Shown: positions 17,040 through 27,254, counted from the stretch's first letter. The stretch is DNA of 64,000 nt from Thermoflexaceae bacterium (GCA_015075555.1 JABTUD010000001.1:310001-374000), one strand, 5' to 3'. Program-made: numbers and translations. The notes: a model not told the origin generated them from the sequence alone.

Positions 17040-17186
17040 GTCGTAGCCGAAGCGGCCGCGGCTGCCATTTGCTTCCGACCCAAGTGACCAGGCCGGGGGC
17101 CGGGCCTCGGCCTGGCCGTGCCGACGAGGAAGCAGGGGTGTCTTCTGTCACAAGAACTGACCTCAAGCGTGATAGGCGACTCGTGA

Positions 17187-17375
17187 GTGAGTGCCTTCAC
17201 CCTCTTTCGGCGTTACGTGCGAGACCCCTTCGGGGTCTTCCTGCGCGTGGGCGCGCACGAGGAGGCCAGGGCCTCCAGGCACGACCGCGGCCAGGAGTGG
17301 CAGGCAGTGTGCGCGCGCCTGCTGACCGGTAGCGGCGGGGGGTTGTACGCTGAAATCTCGCTTGCACGGCCGTAA
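17187..17375 (+). CDS. Possible small hypothetical protein (62 residues)
   Basis: A GTG-started frame of 62 codons with about 85% G/C at third positions, in the otherwise empty 17040-17435 stretch before the aminopeptidase gene. The product begins SAFTLFRRYVRDPFGVFLRV and has no recognised domain. A perfect hairpin (AGACCCC-TTC-GGGGTCT, 17222-17238) lies inside it, so the region could instead be a structured leader or terminator. There is no Shine-Dalgarno worth the name. Low confidence. Confidence 0.3.
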   Translation: MSAFTLFRRYVRDPFGVFLRVGAHEEARASRHDRGQEWQAVCARLLTGSGGGLYAEISLARP

Positions 17376-17435
17376 CTGGCGGCCGCCTGGCGTGCCATCA
17401 CATCCCCCGGGCGGCCGCCCGGCGAGGGGGGAAGA

Positions 17436-19991
17436 ATGACCACATCAAGCCCGGAAACTATGTCCCGTGATGTCCTGACGCAGACCGAGTCAGAGAAGCG
17501 GGCGGCGCAAATCTCCGCTTGCGCCTACACACTGGCGTTTGACCTTCGCGCTGGAAGCCCCACCTACCGCGGCGAAGTGACCATTGCCTTCAACGCCGCG
17601 GGCGGCGAAGACACCTTCCTGGACTTCCGTGGCAAGACGATCGAGCGGTTGGAGATAAACGGGGAACTCACGCCGCCGGACCGGGCCGGCTACCGGCTCC
17701 GTTTGCCGGGGCGCCTGCTACGTGGCCAGACTGTGGTCCGGGTGGTCTATGAGAACGAGTACGACCACCTGGGCGACGGCTTCCACCAGTTCTTCGACCC
17801 CGAGGACGGCGAGGAGTACCTGTACTCGAACTTCGAACCTTTCGAGGCGCACCGCCTGTTTCCCTGCTTCGACCAGCCCGATATCAAGGCGACCTACAGC
17901 CTGACCGTGACGGCGCCGGCGAAGTGGGAGGTGATTGCCAACAGCCGCCTGGCCGGGACCAGCGATGCCGGTGAGGGGCGGGTAAGGCGGACCTTCGAGA
18001 CCACGCAGCAGTTCAGCACGTACCTGTTCGCGCTGGTTGCGGGGCCCTACCACGCCTTCAGGGACCGGCATGGCGACATCGACATCGGCCTGTTCTGCCG
18101 GAAGTCGCTGGTGAAGCACCTCGACAGCGACGAGCTCTTCACGGTCACCAGGCAAGGGCTGGACTTTTTCGCCAGCTTCTTCGACTTCCCGTACCCGTTC
18201 GGCAAGTACGACCAGATCTTCGTGCCCGAGTTCAACGCCGGGGCTATGGAGAACGTGGGCTGCGTGACCCACAACGAGTACATGGTCTTTCGCGACCCCC
18301 CAACGGACACCCAGCGCCGCCGGCGGGCGGAGACGGTGCTTCACGAGATGGCACACATGTGGTTCGGCGACCTGGTGACGATGCGCTGGTGGAACGACCT
18401 CTGGCTGAACGAGAGCTTCGCCACCTACATGGCCTACCTGTGCATGGACGAAGCGACGCGCTTTGGTCCATCGGGCTGGCAGGATTTCAACGCTGCCATC
18501 AAGAACTGGGCCTACCGCCAGGACCAGCTGGTGACCACCCACCCGATCGCCGGGCAGGTCGCCGACACCGACGAGACGTTCCTCAACTTCGACGGCATTA
18601 CCTATGGCAAGGGCGCCTCGGTGCTGAAGCAGCTTGTGGCTTTTATCGGCATGGACGGATTCCGGGAAGGGATGCGGCACTACTTCCGCACCCACGCCTA
18701 CGGCAATGCCACGCTTGCACAGTTCCTCGCCGCACTCGAAAAGGGGAGCGGGCACGACCTCAAGGAGTGGTCCAGGCTCTGGCTCGAGACCTCGTCGCTG
18801 AACACGGTGGCGGCCTCCTGGGAGTCAGATGGTGAGCGGCTGACCCGGCTTTCGGTTGGCCAGACCGCCCCTGCGGCCTACCCGGTACTTCGCCCGCACT
18901 ACCTGGAGGTGGGGCTGCTGACGGAGCGTGATGGCCGAGTGGAGACCGCAGCGTTGCCGCTGAGGCTCGCAGGCGAGGTCGCGGAGGTGGCAGGCGCACG
19001 CGGGCTGCCGGGCCCATCACTGGTGTTCCCCAACTACAACGACCTGGGCTTTGTGAAAGTGGCGCTTGATGACCAATCGCTCGCCTTCGTACGCCGAAGC
19101 ATCGAGCGGGTGGATGACCTGTTGCTGCGGCAGCTGCTCTGGTCATCGCTGTGGAACATGGTCCGCGACCAGCAGCTCAGCTCCGTGGAATACCTGGCAC
19201 TTGTGCGGGAGAAGGTCGCGTTGGAGGAGCGGATCGACGTTGTGGAGGCTGTGCTGGCCAATGCCTCGGCAGCGCTGGGCCGCTATGTTCCCGAAAACCA
19301 GCGCAACGGTGAGGCGCATCGCATGTTCGGCGCCGCCTGGGAAGCCCTGCAGGCAGCGCCTGGAGGCGATGCGAAGATCACCTGGGCGCGATTCCTCATC
19401 GGCTGCGCCTCGGTCCCGGAGGATCTTGCACTCGCCGGGCACCTCGCCGACGTGGAGGAAGCTGTCCCGGGGCTGACTGTGGACCAGGAGATGCGCTGGA
19501 ACATCGCCATCCGCTGGCTCGCCCACGGCGTGCCTGGGGCGGCTGAACGGCTGGACAGGGAAAAGGCGCGCGACTCTTCGGACCGCGGGCAGCGCATGGC
19601 GCTCCGGGCCGAGACCTCGGCCCCGGACCCGGATGTGAAGGCGCGGGCCTGGGAGCGCTTCCACGGGGAGGGCTATGGCTCGCTCTACCTGACAGCGGCG
19701 GCGATGGCCGGCTTCAACTGGGCTCACCAGCGCGAGATCCTGGCGCCATACGTGGAGGGCTTCTTCACGCGCGTGGCGGACCTGTTCCGGGTTCGCCAGG
19801 ACAACGAGTTCCTGAACGACTACTTCGGTGCGCTGTTTCCCGCCTACCGGGTGGAGCAGGAGACGCTGGCGCGCTCGGATGCGCTCCTGGCGACAGTCGC
19901 GGAGGACCAGACCCTGCTCCGCCGCATGCTGCGCGAAGCGAACGACGACATGGAGCGGGCCATCAAGTGCCGGGCCTTCGCAGAGAGCTGA
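17436..19991 (+). CDS. pepN: M1-family aminopeptidase (aminopeptidase N)
   Basis: 851-residue zinc metallopeptidase removing N-terminal residues from peptides; no signal peptide, so cytoplasmic. Domains in order: N-terminal beta-saddle, catalytic thermolysin-like domain with the substrate-anchoring GAMENVGCVTHNEY (about residue 270), zinc site HEMAHMWFGDLV with the third ligand in LNESFATYMAYL, then a long helical C-terminal domain. Size fits the ~850-residue form found in actinobacteria and Chloroflexota. A G-rich Shine-Dalgarno lies a few bases upstream of the ATG. It converges on the GNAT gene with only 15 nt between stops. Confidence 0.95.
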   Translation: MTTSSPETMSRDVLTQTESEKRAAQISACAYTLAFDLRAGSPTYRGEVTIAFNAAGGEDTFLDFRGKTIERLEINGELTPPDRAGYRLRLPGRLLRGQTVVRVVYENEYDHLGDGFHQFFDPEDGEEYLYSNFEPFEAHRLFPCFDQPDIKATYSLTVTAPAKWEVIANSRLAGTSDAGEGRVRRTFETTQQFSTYLFALVAGPYHAFRDRHGDIDIGLFCRKSLVKHLDSDELFTVTRQGLDFFASFFDFPYPFGKYDQIFVPEFNAGAMENVGCVTHNEYMVFRDPPTDTQRRRRAETVLHEMAHMWFGDLVTMRWWNDLWLNESFATYMAYLCMDEATRFGPSGWQDFNAAIKNWAYRQDQLVTTHPIAGQVADTDETFLNFDGITYGKGASVLKQLVAFIGMDGFREGMRHYFRTHAYGNATLAQFLAALEKGSGHDLKEWSRLWLETSSLNTVAASWESDGERLTRLSVGQTAPAAYPVLRPHYLEVGLLTERDGRVETAALPLRLAGEVAEVAGARGLPGPSLVFPNYNDLGFVKVALDDQSLAFVRRSIERVDDLLLRQLLWSSLWNMVRDQQLSSVEYLALVREKVALEERIDVVEAVLANASAALGRYVPENQRNGEAHRMFGAAWEALQAAPGGDAKITWARFLIGCASVPEDLALAGHLADVEEAVPGLTVDQEMRWNIAIRWLAHGVPGAAERLDREKARDSSDRGQRMALRAETSAPDPDVKARAWERFHGEGYGSLYLTAAAMAGFNWAHQREILAPYVEGFFTRVADLFRVRQDNEFLNDYFGALFPAYRVEQETLARSDALLATVAEDQTLLRRMLREANDDMERAIKCRAFAES

Positions 19992-20006
19992 AGGCGCCCG
20001 GGCGGC

Positions 20007-21032
20007 TCACGCCCGCCCGTTCGCCCAGGCGATGCGGCTGTCGATTATGCGGTCCATCGAGTGTTCGACCGGCACGAAGCCCTGCCCGAGCCAGAACGGC
20101 GCACCGCTGGGGTTGTTACTCGCGAAGTGAAGGGTGCAGGTGCGATAGCCGCTCCTGCGCGCCCAGGCCATGGGGTGGTCGAGCAGTGCCCGGCCCAGAC
20201 CGCCGCCGCGAACGTCCGGCTCGACCACGCCCTCGTACAGGTAGACGTCGGCCTCGAGGTCGATGATCGGTGGCGTGAAGCCCGGCCGCAGAAACGTCTG
20301 CATACCCACGGGGCGCCCGCCCTGGTAGGCGACGAAGTAGGGCTCGGTGCCGGCCTCAAGCGCACGGGCATGGAATTCGCGGTTGGCGGGCTCAACCGTC
20401 TGCAGCATCGGCCAGAACATGGGCGCCTGCACATGATGTAACCCGAGCGAGTGGGCGAGCGAGAGCACGACTTCGAGGTCTTCCCGGCCGGCCCGGTGGA
20501 TTTCGACGCCAGCAGTGGCGCGGACGGGCACTGGCGTCGCGGTGTCGCGCGTGGCGCAGGTGGTGTGCCGCCCGAAGCCCAGGGCAACCCAGGCCTCCTG
20601 GAGCTCCGCATCGCCGGGAACGATGTAGAGCCGGTGGGCGAAGAAGCCATCGCCCACCCAGCGTTCAGCGAGGAAGCCGTAGAGTGCCCGGTAGATGGTC
20701 TGCTGGTCCTCGCCGGGGGCCACCGCGTGGCCCTGGACCGGCATCTCGATCGAGTGGGGGTGGATGTACTGGTAGGGGTGCTGGTGGGGCGCGAAGAGCA
20801 TCTGCTCTCCGAAGAGGAAGCCGGCGACCTCCCGGTTGCGCTTCGCCACCGCACCCCCGGCACGTTTCCTGCGGAACAGGGCCGCTATCTCCGCCTCACA
20901 GACCGCCGGCTCCTCAAGCCGGGCGGAAAGGAACGGCAGGCGCCGGCGGTTGGCCGCATGGCGGGCAGCGAGGAGGTGTGCAGCCGCGGGGATATCTGCC
21001 TGGCCAAAGGGCTGGATAGCAATCTCAGGCAC
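20007..21032 (-). CDS. GNAT acetyltransferase with two GNAT-like halves
   Basis: 341-residue protein. The C-terminal half is a clear GNAT acyl-CoA-binding domain: LYEGVVEPDVRGGGLGRALL carries the R/Q-x-x-G-x-G/A motif, followed by the strand CTLHFASNNPSGAPFWLGQG and FVPVEHSMDR. The N-terminal half (AAAHLLAARHAANRRRLPFL) looks like a degenerate GNAT domain, giving the tandem layout common in the superfamily. Substrate unknown. The GTG start is chosen because GGAGG stands 6 nt before it. Promoters for it and the divergent rny gene must share the 187-nt gap at 21033-21219. Confidence 0.82.
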   Translation of the reverse strand: MPEIAIQPFGQADIPAAAHLLAARHAANRRRLPFLSARLEEPAVCEAEIAALFRRKRAGGAVAKRNREVAGFLFGEQMLFAPHQHPYQYIHPHSIEMPVQGHAVAPGEDQQTIYRALYGFLAERWVGDGFFAHRLYIVPGDAELQEAWVALGFGRHTTCATRDTATPVPVRATAGVEIHRAGREDLEVVLSLAHSLGLHHVQAPMFWPMLQTVEPANREFHARALEAGTEPYFVAYQGGRPVGMQTFLRPGFTPPIIDLEADVYLYEGVVEPDVRGGGLGRALLDHPMAWARRSGYRTCTLHFASNNPSGAPFWLGQGFVPVEHSMDRIIDSRIAWANGRA

Positions 21033-21219
21033 GGCAGTCCTCCATCGAGCCGGATCCTACAGGAAGCGTGCGGGGCGTGGCAGCAGGGGTTGGGCACGGC
21101 GGCTCGCTTCTTTTGACGCCCCCCGCCGGTTACGCGTACGATCTCCTCACTGTTCCGCGAGGGCGGACGCAGTTTACTTGTGTTTATGTCTCCCAAACTG
21201 ATACCCCTGGAGAACCTTC

Positions 21220-22746
21220 ATGCTGGCGATAGCCATTATCGTCGGCCTGGCGGGATTGCTGGTCGGGGCCGGCGTGGGCTACGTTGCCCGGCGCCGGACC
21301 GTTGGAACTTCACTCCAACAGGCGGAGGAACAGGCCAGCCGGACACTCGCTGAGGCCGAATCTCGGCAAAAGGAACTGCTGCTCGAAGCGAGGGATGAGG
21401 CCCTCAAGCTGCGGGCGGCTTCGGAAGAGGAGGCTCGCGAGCGGCGGGCCGAAGTGACCCGCGTTGAGCAGCGGTTGATCCAGAAAGAGGAAAACCTCGA
21501 TCGGAAGACCGAGGCTATCGACCGCCGGGAGCAGTCCATTCGCGCCCGTGAGGAGCAGAGCGAGCGCCTCCGCGCCGAGGCCGAGGAGCTTCGCCAGCAG
21601 GAGCTGCGGGAGCTAGAACGCGTCGCGAGCCTGACCACGGGCGAAGCGCGTGAACAGCTCCTTGCCGCGGTCGAGGTGGAGATTCGCGACGAGGCCAGCA
21701 GGCGCGTGCGCGAGATCGAGAAAGAGGTCGAAGCGACCGCGGCCGTCCGCGCGCGCAAGATCCTGGCCACCGCCATCCAGCGCTATACGGCTGAAGTCAC
21801 GGCCGAGACGACGGTCTCCGTGGTGCCTATCCCCAGTGACGAGATGAAGGGCCGCATCATCGGCCGGGAGGGGCGGAACATCCGTGCCATCGAAGCGGCC
21901 ACCGGCGTGGACCTGATTATCGACGACACGCCCGACGCCGTGACGGTGAGCGCCTTCGACCCGGTACGCCGCGAGATTGCCCGCATCGCGCTCAGCACGC
22001 TCGTGCACGATGGGCGCATCCACCCCACGCGCATCGAGGAGTCGGTGAACAAGGCCCGCCGCGAGGTAGAGGCGACGATGCAGGACGCCGCGGAGGCGGC
22101 ATCTGTGGAAGCGGGCGTTCTCAACCTCCATCCCGAAGTCCTGAAGGTCTTCGGGCGGCTGCGATACCGCACAAGCTACGGGCAGAATGTGATGCGCCAT
22201 TCCATTGAGACGGCCCACATCGCCGCCATGATCGCCCGTGAGATAGGAGCGGATGTGGAGATCGCGAGGGCAGGCGGATTCCTTCACGACCTGGGCAAGG
22301 CCGTCGACCATGAGGTCGAGGGTACACACGCTCTCATCGGCGCCGACATCGCGCGGCGGCACCGCGTGAAAGACCCCATCGCCCACTGCATCGAGGCGCA
22401 CCACGAGGAGGTCGAACCACGCACCGTGGAAGCGGTCATCGTGATGATGGCCGACGCGATCAGTGGTGGACGGCCGGGAGCGCGGCGCGAATCGCTCGAT
22501 GCCTACATCAAGCGGCTGGAGACGCTTGAGAACATCGCGCGCGGATTCAAAGGGGTCGATTCAGCATTCGCCATCCAGGCAGGGCGCGAGCTCCGGATAA
22601 TCGTCAAGCCCGAACAGATCGACGACCTGGAGGCGATGCGCATTGCCCGCGACGTGAGCCAGAAGATCGAGGAGACGATGGAGTACCCGGGCCAGATAAA
22701 GGTGACCGTGGTTCGCGAGACGCGGGCCACGGAGGTGGCGCGCTAG
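21220..22746 (+). CDS. rny: Ribonuclease Y
   Basis: 508-residue membrane-anchored endoribonuclease that starts decay of many mRNAs. N-terminal membrane helix ([20 protein letters not shown]), a long coiled coil (residues about 30-200), KH domain with [20 protein letters not shown] (about residue 210) and HD domain with [17 protein letters not shown] and [19 protein letters not shown] (about residue 350). CTGGAGA precedes the ATG. The UAG stop lies inside the GCTAGT duplicated by the adjacent insertion element, so the coding sequence ends intact right at the insertion point. Confidence 0.97.
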   Translation: MLAIAIIVGLAGLLVGAGVGYVARRRTVGTSLQQAEEQASRTLAEAESRQKELLLEARDEALKLRAASEEEARERRAEVTRVEQRLIQKEENLDRKTEAIDRREQSIRAREEQSERLRAEAEELRQQELRELERVASLTTGEAREQLLAAVEVEIRDEASRRVREIEKEVEATAAVRARKILATAIQRYTAEVTAETTVSVVPIPSDEMKGRIIGREGRNIRAIEAATGVDLIIDDTPDAVTVSAFDPVRREIARIALSTLVHDGRIHPTRIEESVNKARREVEATMQDAAEAASVEAGVLNLHPEVLKVFGRLRYRTSYGQNVMRHSIETAHIAAMIAREIGADVEIARAGGFLHDLGKAVDHEVEGTHALIGADIARRHRVKDPIAHCIEAHHEEVEPRTVEAVIVMMADAISGGRPGARRESLDAYIKRLETLENIARGFKGVDSAFAIQAGRELRIIVKPEQIDDLEAMRIARDVSQKIEETMEYPGQIKVTVVRETRATEVAR

Positions 22747-22747
22747 T
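22742..22747. repeat. Target-site duplication GCTAGT, left copy
   Basis: GCTAGT flanks the outer insertion element on the left; the same six bases follow its right end at 25087-25092. CTAG-centred targets (NCTAGN) are known for IS481. The left copy contains the rny stop codon. Confidence 0.85.
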
Positions 22748-23738
22748 TGTAGTTCCCACGCAGGTTGTGCACAGGAAGTAGTCATCAGCTTAAGCAGTTA
22801 GCTTGACGAAGAAGAGGGTCTGCCTGTTGGGTTGGGTTGTCCAAAAACACCAGCCGACAGGAGACCCTCTATGCCTCATCGTAACGCGAAGCTCACCCCC
22901 GCAGGTCGCCTCCTCATCGTCCAGCGCCTCGAGCAGGCTGGACCCAGGCCAGGTCGCCAGGGCCCAGGGGTGTCCCGCTCCACAGTCGCGAAGTGGATGC
23001 ACCGCTACCGGGAGCAGGGGGAGGGGCTCCAGGAGGCGAGCAGCGCCCTGAGACAGTCTCCAGCGGCCCTCAGTGCCGAGGTGGTGGAGGCGATTCTCAG
23101 CCTCCGCCGCACCAGGGGCGGGCCCACACCGCATCGCCCACGAGCTCGGCCGCGCCGCCTCCACGGTCTACGGCGTCCTCAGGCGCCATGGGGTCCTCCG
23201 TCCTTCGCCAGCTCGACCGCACCACCCGCAGCGTCATCCGCTACGAGCGGGCGCACCCAGGCGAGCTGGTGCACCTGGACGTGAAGAAGTTCAGGGCGCA
23301 TCCCCGAGGGCGGTGGGAAGCGCTTCGACGAGGCTTCGCCGAAAGCACGGGGCTGGCCGGAAGCGTCACGGCCGCAAGCGCGGACACGACTTCGTCCACG
23401 TGGCCGTCGACGACCACAGCCGCTACGCCTACGCCGAAGCCCTCCCGGACGAGAAGGGCGACACCACCGCTGGCTTCCTGGCCCGTGCCGTCCTCGCCTT
23501 TGCAAGCGTCGGCATCACCATCCACCAGCGTGTCCTCACGGACAACGGCGGAACTACCGTTCCTTCGCCTTCCAGGCAAGCCGCCAGCGGAGTTAGGCAT
23601 CGGCCGCCGCTATACCCGCTTATCGTCCAGACCAACGGCAAGGCCGAGGCCTTCCAACAAACCCTCCAGCGCGGTGTAGCCTACCGCTGCCCTATGGCAG
23701 CAAGCCAGGAACAGCTCGCCGCACTCCAGCCCTTCCTC

Positions 23739-24995
23739 TGATCAGGTCAGATACCTGCGAGACAGTCATGAAGCGGCTGGCAAGCAGGAAGAGGCAGGCA
23801 TAGGAGGGCGGGTAATTGTATAGACAATTGCCGACGGGATTGCACCCCTCCATGTTCGAATGGGCGATACCGTGCGGGGATGTGGGGAAGGAGTCTCAGT
23901 AGGATCAGGGGTGGCACTCAGCCCTCCGCCAAACAAGGAGACCTCCATGCCCGAGTCTAGCAGCCCCACGCTGTCTCTGCCTGCCCGGAGGCGCGATGCA
24001 CATCGTAAGCGGTGTCACCAGGCCCATGCTCCAAGCTCGCAAGGAAGGGCTGGTACAGCTCTCCCCGAAGAAGCGAGCAACGGCTGAAGTGGATAGAGTG
24101 GCACCTGGAGACATGACCAGAATGTGTGCCTGACCGCCCGGCACTTCGCCATCAGCCGGGAGACTTTCTACCGCTGGTGGCGCCAGTACGACCCAGGAAC
24201 CTGGCCACACTGGAGGACCGGCCGAGCAGGCCAGGCAGCCGGCGTAAGCCGACCTGGACCACCGCCCAGGTGCTCGCAGTGAAGGCGTTGCGGAACGGTT
24301 CCCGCGCTGAAGCTGAAGCTGGCGGTGCTCCTCCTGCGCCAGGGTTCGCCCTCTCCGCCTCGATGGTGGGCCGCATCCTGCGTTACCTCAAAGCGCACGG
24401 CCAGCTCAAGGAACCGCCGCTCAACCGTACACCGAGCCCAGCGGCGGCGCGCAACGCCCTATGCCACCCGCAAGCCGAAGGAGTACTCGCCCTCCACCCG
24501 GGGACCTGGTACAAGTCGACACCCTCGACCTGCGTGATGGCGCCGGGTCCTCAAGCAGTTCACCGCCATCGATGTCGCCAGCCGCTGCGCTGGTCACCGT
24601 CATATCAACGCCACCGCGCTCCCTCGCCGTACGCCTCCCCTCGATGCCCCTCGACCGGCTCCCCTTCGCTGTCAGGGCTATCCAGGTCGATGGGCTCAGG
24701 TTCATGGCCGCCTTCGGGCTGCCTGCCAGGCTCGCGGCATACTCCTCTTCGTCCTTCGCCCCACAGCCCCAAGCTCAATGGCCGCGTCGAACGCCTCAAT
24801 CGCACCGCCCGCGAGGAGTGTTACGACCTCACCCTCGAAGACTTCACCGTCTCCGCCCTCTCCCGCGCTGCCCGCCGCTGGGAACACACCTACAACCACA
24901 TCCGCCCTCACCAGGCCCTCGGCATGCTCACCCCAGCCCAGTTCCTGGCCCAATCCCACAAGGAGCAACTGTCACGGACGTCTTGAACCAGTACA
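23739..24995. mobile_element. Inner IS481-like element nested in the outer one
   Basis: 1257 bp. Imperfect 27-bp terminal inverted repeats lie at 23739-23765 (TGATCAGGTC...GACAG) and 24969-24995 (reverse complement TGTACTGGTT...GACAG), 17 of 27 identical. CCTC is duplicated on both sides (23735-23738 and 24996-24999). It carries one decayed transposase gene ending 9 nt before the right end. A small perfect hairpin (AATTGT-ATAG-ACAATT, about 23814-23829) lies in its left non-coding part. It must have arrived after the outer element. Confidence 0.82.
23947..24986 (+). pseudogene. Transposase remnant of the inner element (IS481-type integrase core)
   Basis: ATG after AAGGAG, then the reading is broken by several frameshifts. 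Recoverable pieces in order: ARHFAISRETFYRWWRQYDP, NLATLEDRPSRP, SASMVGRILRYLKAHGQLKE, PGDLVQVDTLDLR (catalytic Asp), FAVRAIQVDG (second Asp), SPKLNGRVERLNRTAREECY (catalytic Glu) and WEHTYNHIRPHQALGMLTPA. These are the parts of an IS481-type DDE transposase of about 330 residues, of a different subgroup from the outer element. It cannot make a full protein. Confidence 0.85.
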
Positions 24996-25086
24996 CCTCC
25001 GTGACTATAATTTCGCCAGACCACACACTGCCATCGGCAACCGCCCACCGGCCTCCCGCCTGTGAACAACGTCAGTGGGAAGTACA

Positions 25087-25092
25087 GCTAGT
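25087..25092. repeat. Target-site duplication GCTAGT, right copy
   Basis: Second copy of the six bases found at 22742-22747, immediately after the right inverted repeat of the outer element. Excising the element precisely would place ymdB 33 bp after rny. Confidence 0.85.
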
Positions 25093-25124
25093 GACGCAGT
25101 CCGCGCACGCGGGGCAGTAGCGCA

Positions 25125-25892
25125 ATGCGCCTCCTCTTCCTCGGGGACATTGTCGGGTCTGCCGGTCGCGACGCAGTGCGCCGCGCCGTTCCGGCGCTCC
25201 GGGCCGAACTTGCGCTCGACTATGTCGTTGCCAACGGGGAGAACGTCGCCGGGGGCAGGGGAATCACGCCCGCGCTGGCCGAGCAGCTCTTCGCGTGCGG
25301 CGTCGACGTCATCACCGGGGGAAACCACACCTTTCAGCATCGTGAGGTCTACCCCTACCTCGATTCGACCCCGGCGATGACGCGGCCCTTGAACTATCCA
25401 CCGGGCGCTCCGGGCCACGGAATTGCCCGGTTGGGCGAGCTGGCCATTGTCAACCTCATCGGCCGGACGTTCATGGGGCAGGACTGCGATGACCCCTTCC
25501 GGGCGGCCGACGCGGCCCTGAAGGAGGTCGCAGATGCGCGCTACGTGCTCGTGGACTTCCACGCCGAGGCAACCAGCGAAAAGCAGGCCATCGGCTGGTA
25601 CCTGGATGGCCGGGTAACCGCGGTGGTGGGAACGCACACGCACGTACCCACCGCCGACCAGCGAATTCTCCCCAGGGGGACGGCATTCTGCAGCGACGCG
25701 GGCATGTGCGGCGCCCGGGATTCGATCATTGGCGACGAGGTGGAGGCGGTCTTGCAGCGTTTCCTGACCCAGCTCCCCACGCGGCTCCCGGCGGCGGAGG
25801 GCACGGCGATGATCAACGGCCTTATCATTGAAGCGGCGGGGATGAGCGGCCGCGCCATCAGCATCGAACGCTACGACAGGGTGATCGATTGA
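25125..25892 (+). CDS. ymdB: YmdB-family metallophosphoesterase
   Basis: 255-residue member of the TIGR00282/YmdB family, which in Bacillus is a 2',3'-cyclic nucleotide phosphodiesterase influencing RNA turnover and development. Metal-binding motifs are FLGDIVGSAGRDAVR at the N-terminus, VANGENVAGGRGI, GGNHTFQHREVY, LVDFHAEATSEKQA and VGTHTHVPTADQRI. The gene is usually encoded next to rny, and was so here before the IS insertions; it now needs its own promoter or read-through. It ends in a 4-nt overlap with the PHP gene. Confidence 0.93.
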   Translation: MRLLFLGDIVGSAGRDAVRRAVPALRAELALDYVVANGENVAGGRGITPALAEQLFACGVDVITGGNHTFQHREVYPYLDSTPAMTRPLNYPPGAPGHGIARLGELAIVNLIGRTFMGQDCDDPFRAADAALKEVADARYVLVDFHAEATSEKQAIGWYLDGRVTAVVGTHTHVPTADQRILPRGTAFCSDAGMCGARDSIIGDEVEAVLQRFLTQLPTRLPAAEGTAMINGLIIEAAGMSGRAISIERYDRVID

Positions 25893-26754
25893 CGGCGAAG
25901 GGCGATTTCCACCTGCATAGCACGGCCTCGGACGGGGTGCATTCACCAACGTGGGTGATGGAGACGGCCGCCGCGCGCGGCCTGCGGGCGGTTTCGCTTA
26001 CCGACCACGACTCGACGGAAGGGATTGCTGAAGCAGGCGGCGCTGCCCGGCGGGCCGGCCTGCGCTTTGTCCCTGGGATCGAACTCAGCACCGACCTGGG
26101 CCCCGCCGACGTGCACCTGCTGGCATACGGCATCGATGTCGCGGCAAGGCCCCTGCAGGAGTTCCTTGCCTGGCAGCGGAACGGCCGCCTGGACCGCGTC
26201 CGCACGATCGTCCGGATCCTCGGCGACAACGGCATGCCGATCGGGGTGGAGCGCGTCTTCGAGATCGCGGGCGAGGCTACCGTGGGGCGCCCGCACGTGG
26301 CACGAGCGCTGGTAGAGGCAGGGCATGTCACGAGCGTGCAGGAGGCATTCGACCTGTGGCTGGGGAACAGCAAGCCCGCCGACGTCAACCGGGAGAAGCT
26401 GGCCCCTGAGGATGCCATTCGCATCATTCACGAAAACGGCGGTGTCTGCTTCATCGCCCACCCCGTGTTCATTGGCGAAGACTACCCGGCAGTGGTCGAG
26501 CAGCTCGCTGCGTGGGGGGCCGACGGCATCGAGACCTACTACAAGAACTACGACCCGGCAACGATCGCCGTCCATGAGGAACTAGCCGCCCGGCTGGGGG
26601 CGCGAAGTCAGGCGGGAGCGACTATCACGGGCTGGGAAACCCGGACGACCGCGAGATCGGCGACATCCCCTTCCCGGACGCCCGGGTCGAGGAGTTCGTG
26701 GCGTATCTCGAACGCCAGGGAGTGAACGCAGGACAAGGAGCCGTGCAGCGGTGA
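25889..26754 (+). CDS. PHP-domain phosphoesterase (TrpH-like), one frameshift near the end
   Basis: Metal-dependent phosphoesterase of the PHP superfamily, similar to TrpH/RNase AM-type proteins. N-terminal [34 protein letters not shown] and VPGIELSTD give the metal ligands. The C-terminal ligands appear only after a frame change: downstream of GGGGG at 26596-26600 the frame shifted by one base reads [20 protein letters not shown] and ends at a TGA (26752-26754) overlapping the fabZ GTG by 4 nt. The uncorrected frame ends earlier, at 26725, with unrelated sequence. One missing G is the simplest explanation. The TTG start overlaps the ymdB stop. Confidence 0.85.
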
Positions 26755-27197
26755 TAGAGGCAGACCAGATTGAGGCGATTATCCCGCACCGTTACCCGTT
26801 CCTCCTTGTTGACCGCATCGTCGAGATCGAGAACGGCAGGCGCGGTGTGGGAATCAAGAACGTTACGGCGAATGAGTGGTTCTTCGAGGGGCACTTCCCT
26901 GGCCGCAAGGTGATGCCCGGGGTGCTCATTGTGGAAGCGATGGCGCAGGTGGCGGCCGTGACCCTCCTCCGCGATGCCGATGCCGCGGGAAAGACGCCGA
27001 TGTTCGGGGGGATCGAGCAGATGCGCTTCCGGCGCCCCGTTGTCCCCGGCGACCAGCTGCGGCTGGAATTCACGCTCGAGAAGATCCGCGGGCCGGTGGG
27101 CAAGGGCTCCGTACGGGCGACCGTCGACGGCCAGCTTGCGGCCGAGGGGACGATCTCATTCGCGCTTGTGGACCTGCCCCCGGGCGGTGGCTCCTAG
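26751..27197 (+). CDS. fabZ: 3-hydroxyacyl-[acyl-carrier-protein] dehydratase
   Basis: 148-residue hot-dog-fold dehydratase of type II fatty acid synthesis. Motifs: [18 protein letters not shown] at the N-terminus; [20 protein letters not shown] with the catalytic His; [10 protein letters not shown] with the catalytic Glu; [19 protein letters not shown]. It starts at a GTG overlapping the PHP gene stop (GTGA), which also supports the restored end of that gene. No other fatty acid synthesis gene is nearby. Confidence 0.95.
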   Translation: MIEADQIEAIIPHRYPFLLVDRIVEIENGRRGVGIKNVTANEWFFEGHFPGRKVMPGVLIVEAMAQVAAVTLLRDADAAGKTPMFGGIEQMRFRRPVVPGDQLRLEFTLEKIRGPVGKGSVRATVDGQLAAEGTISFALVDLPPGGGS

Positions 27198-27254
27198 CTT
27201 CACCGTAGCCTACATTCGGGCGGTTATGCCGACTCCCACGGGGCCGAGCACCTC

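Larger units (their letters stand above)
22871..25065 (+). pseudogene. IS481-family transposase remnant, split and frameshifted
   Basis: The start is an ATG after ACAGGAG. The N-terminal helix-turn-helix reads SRSTVAKWMHRYREQGEG. The protein then continues in shifting frames: AHELGRAASTVYGVLRRHGV, GELVHLDVKKF (first DDE aspartate), DFVHVAVDDHSRYAYAEALP, and QRVLTDNGG (second Asp). The frame reaching LAALQPFL at 23738 stops at the inner element. Its true C-terminus, RDYNFARPHTAIGNRPPASR, resumes at 25000-25065. Joining the two sides across one copy of CCTC restores ...QPFL-RDYNFARPH... in frame, as in intact relatives. Non-functional. Confidence 0.85.
22748..25086. mobile_element. Outer IS481-family element, interrupted by a second element
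   Basis: Terminal inverted repeats of 28 bp can be read at 22748-22775 (TGTAGTTCCCACGCAGG...) and 25059-25086 (reverse complement TGTACTTCCCACTGACG...), matching at 23 of 28 positions. A GCTAGT duplication flanks them. Removing the inner element and its 4-bp duplication leaves 1078 bp, the normal size of IS481-type elements. Its transposase gene is frameshifted several times and split by the inner element, so the copy is dead. It separates rny from ymdB, which would otherwise be 33 bp apart. Confidence 0.88.

Noticed and set aside
17086-17115. Hairpin CCAGGCCG...CGGCCTGG as terminator
   Set aside because: No T-tract on either strand and no gene ending next to it; GC-rich DNA yields such stems by chance.
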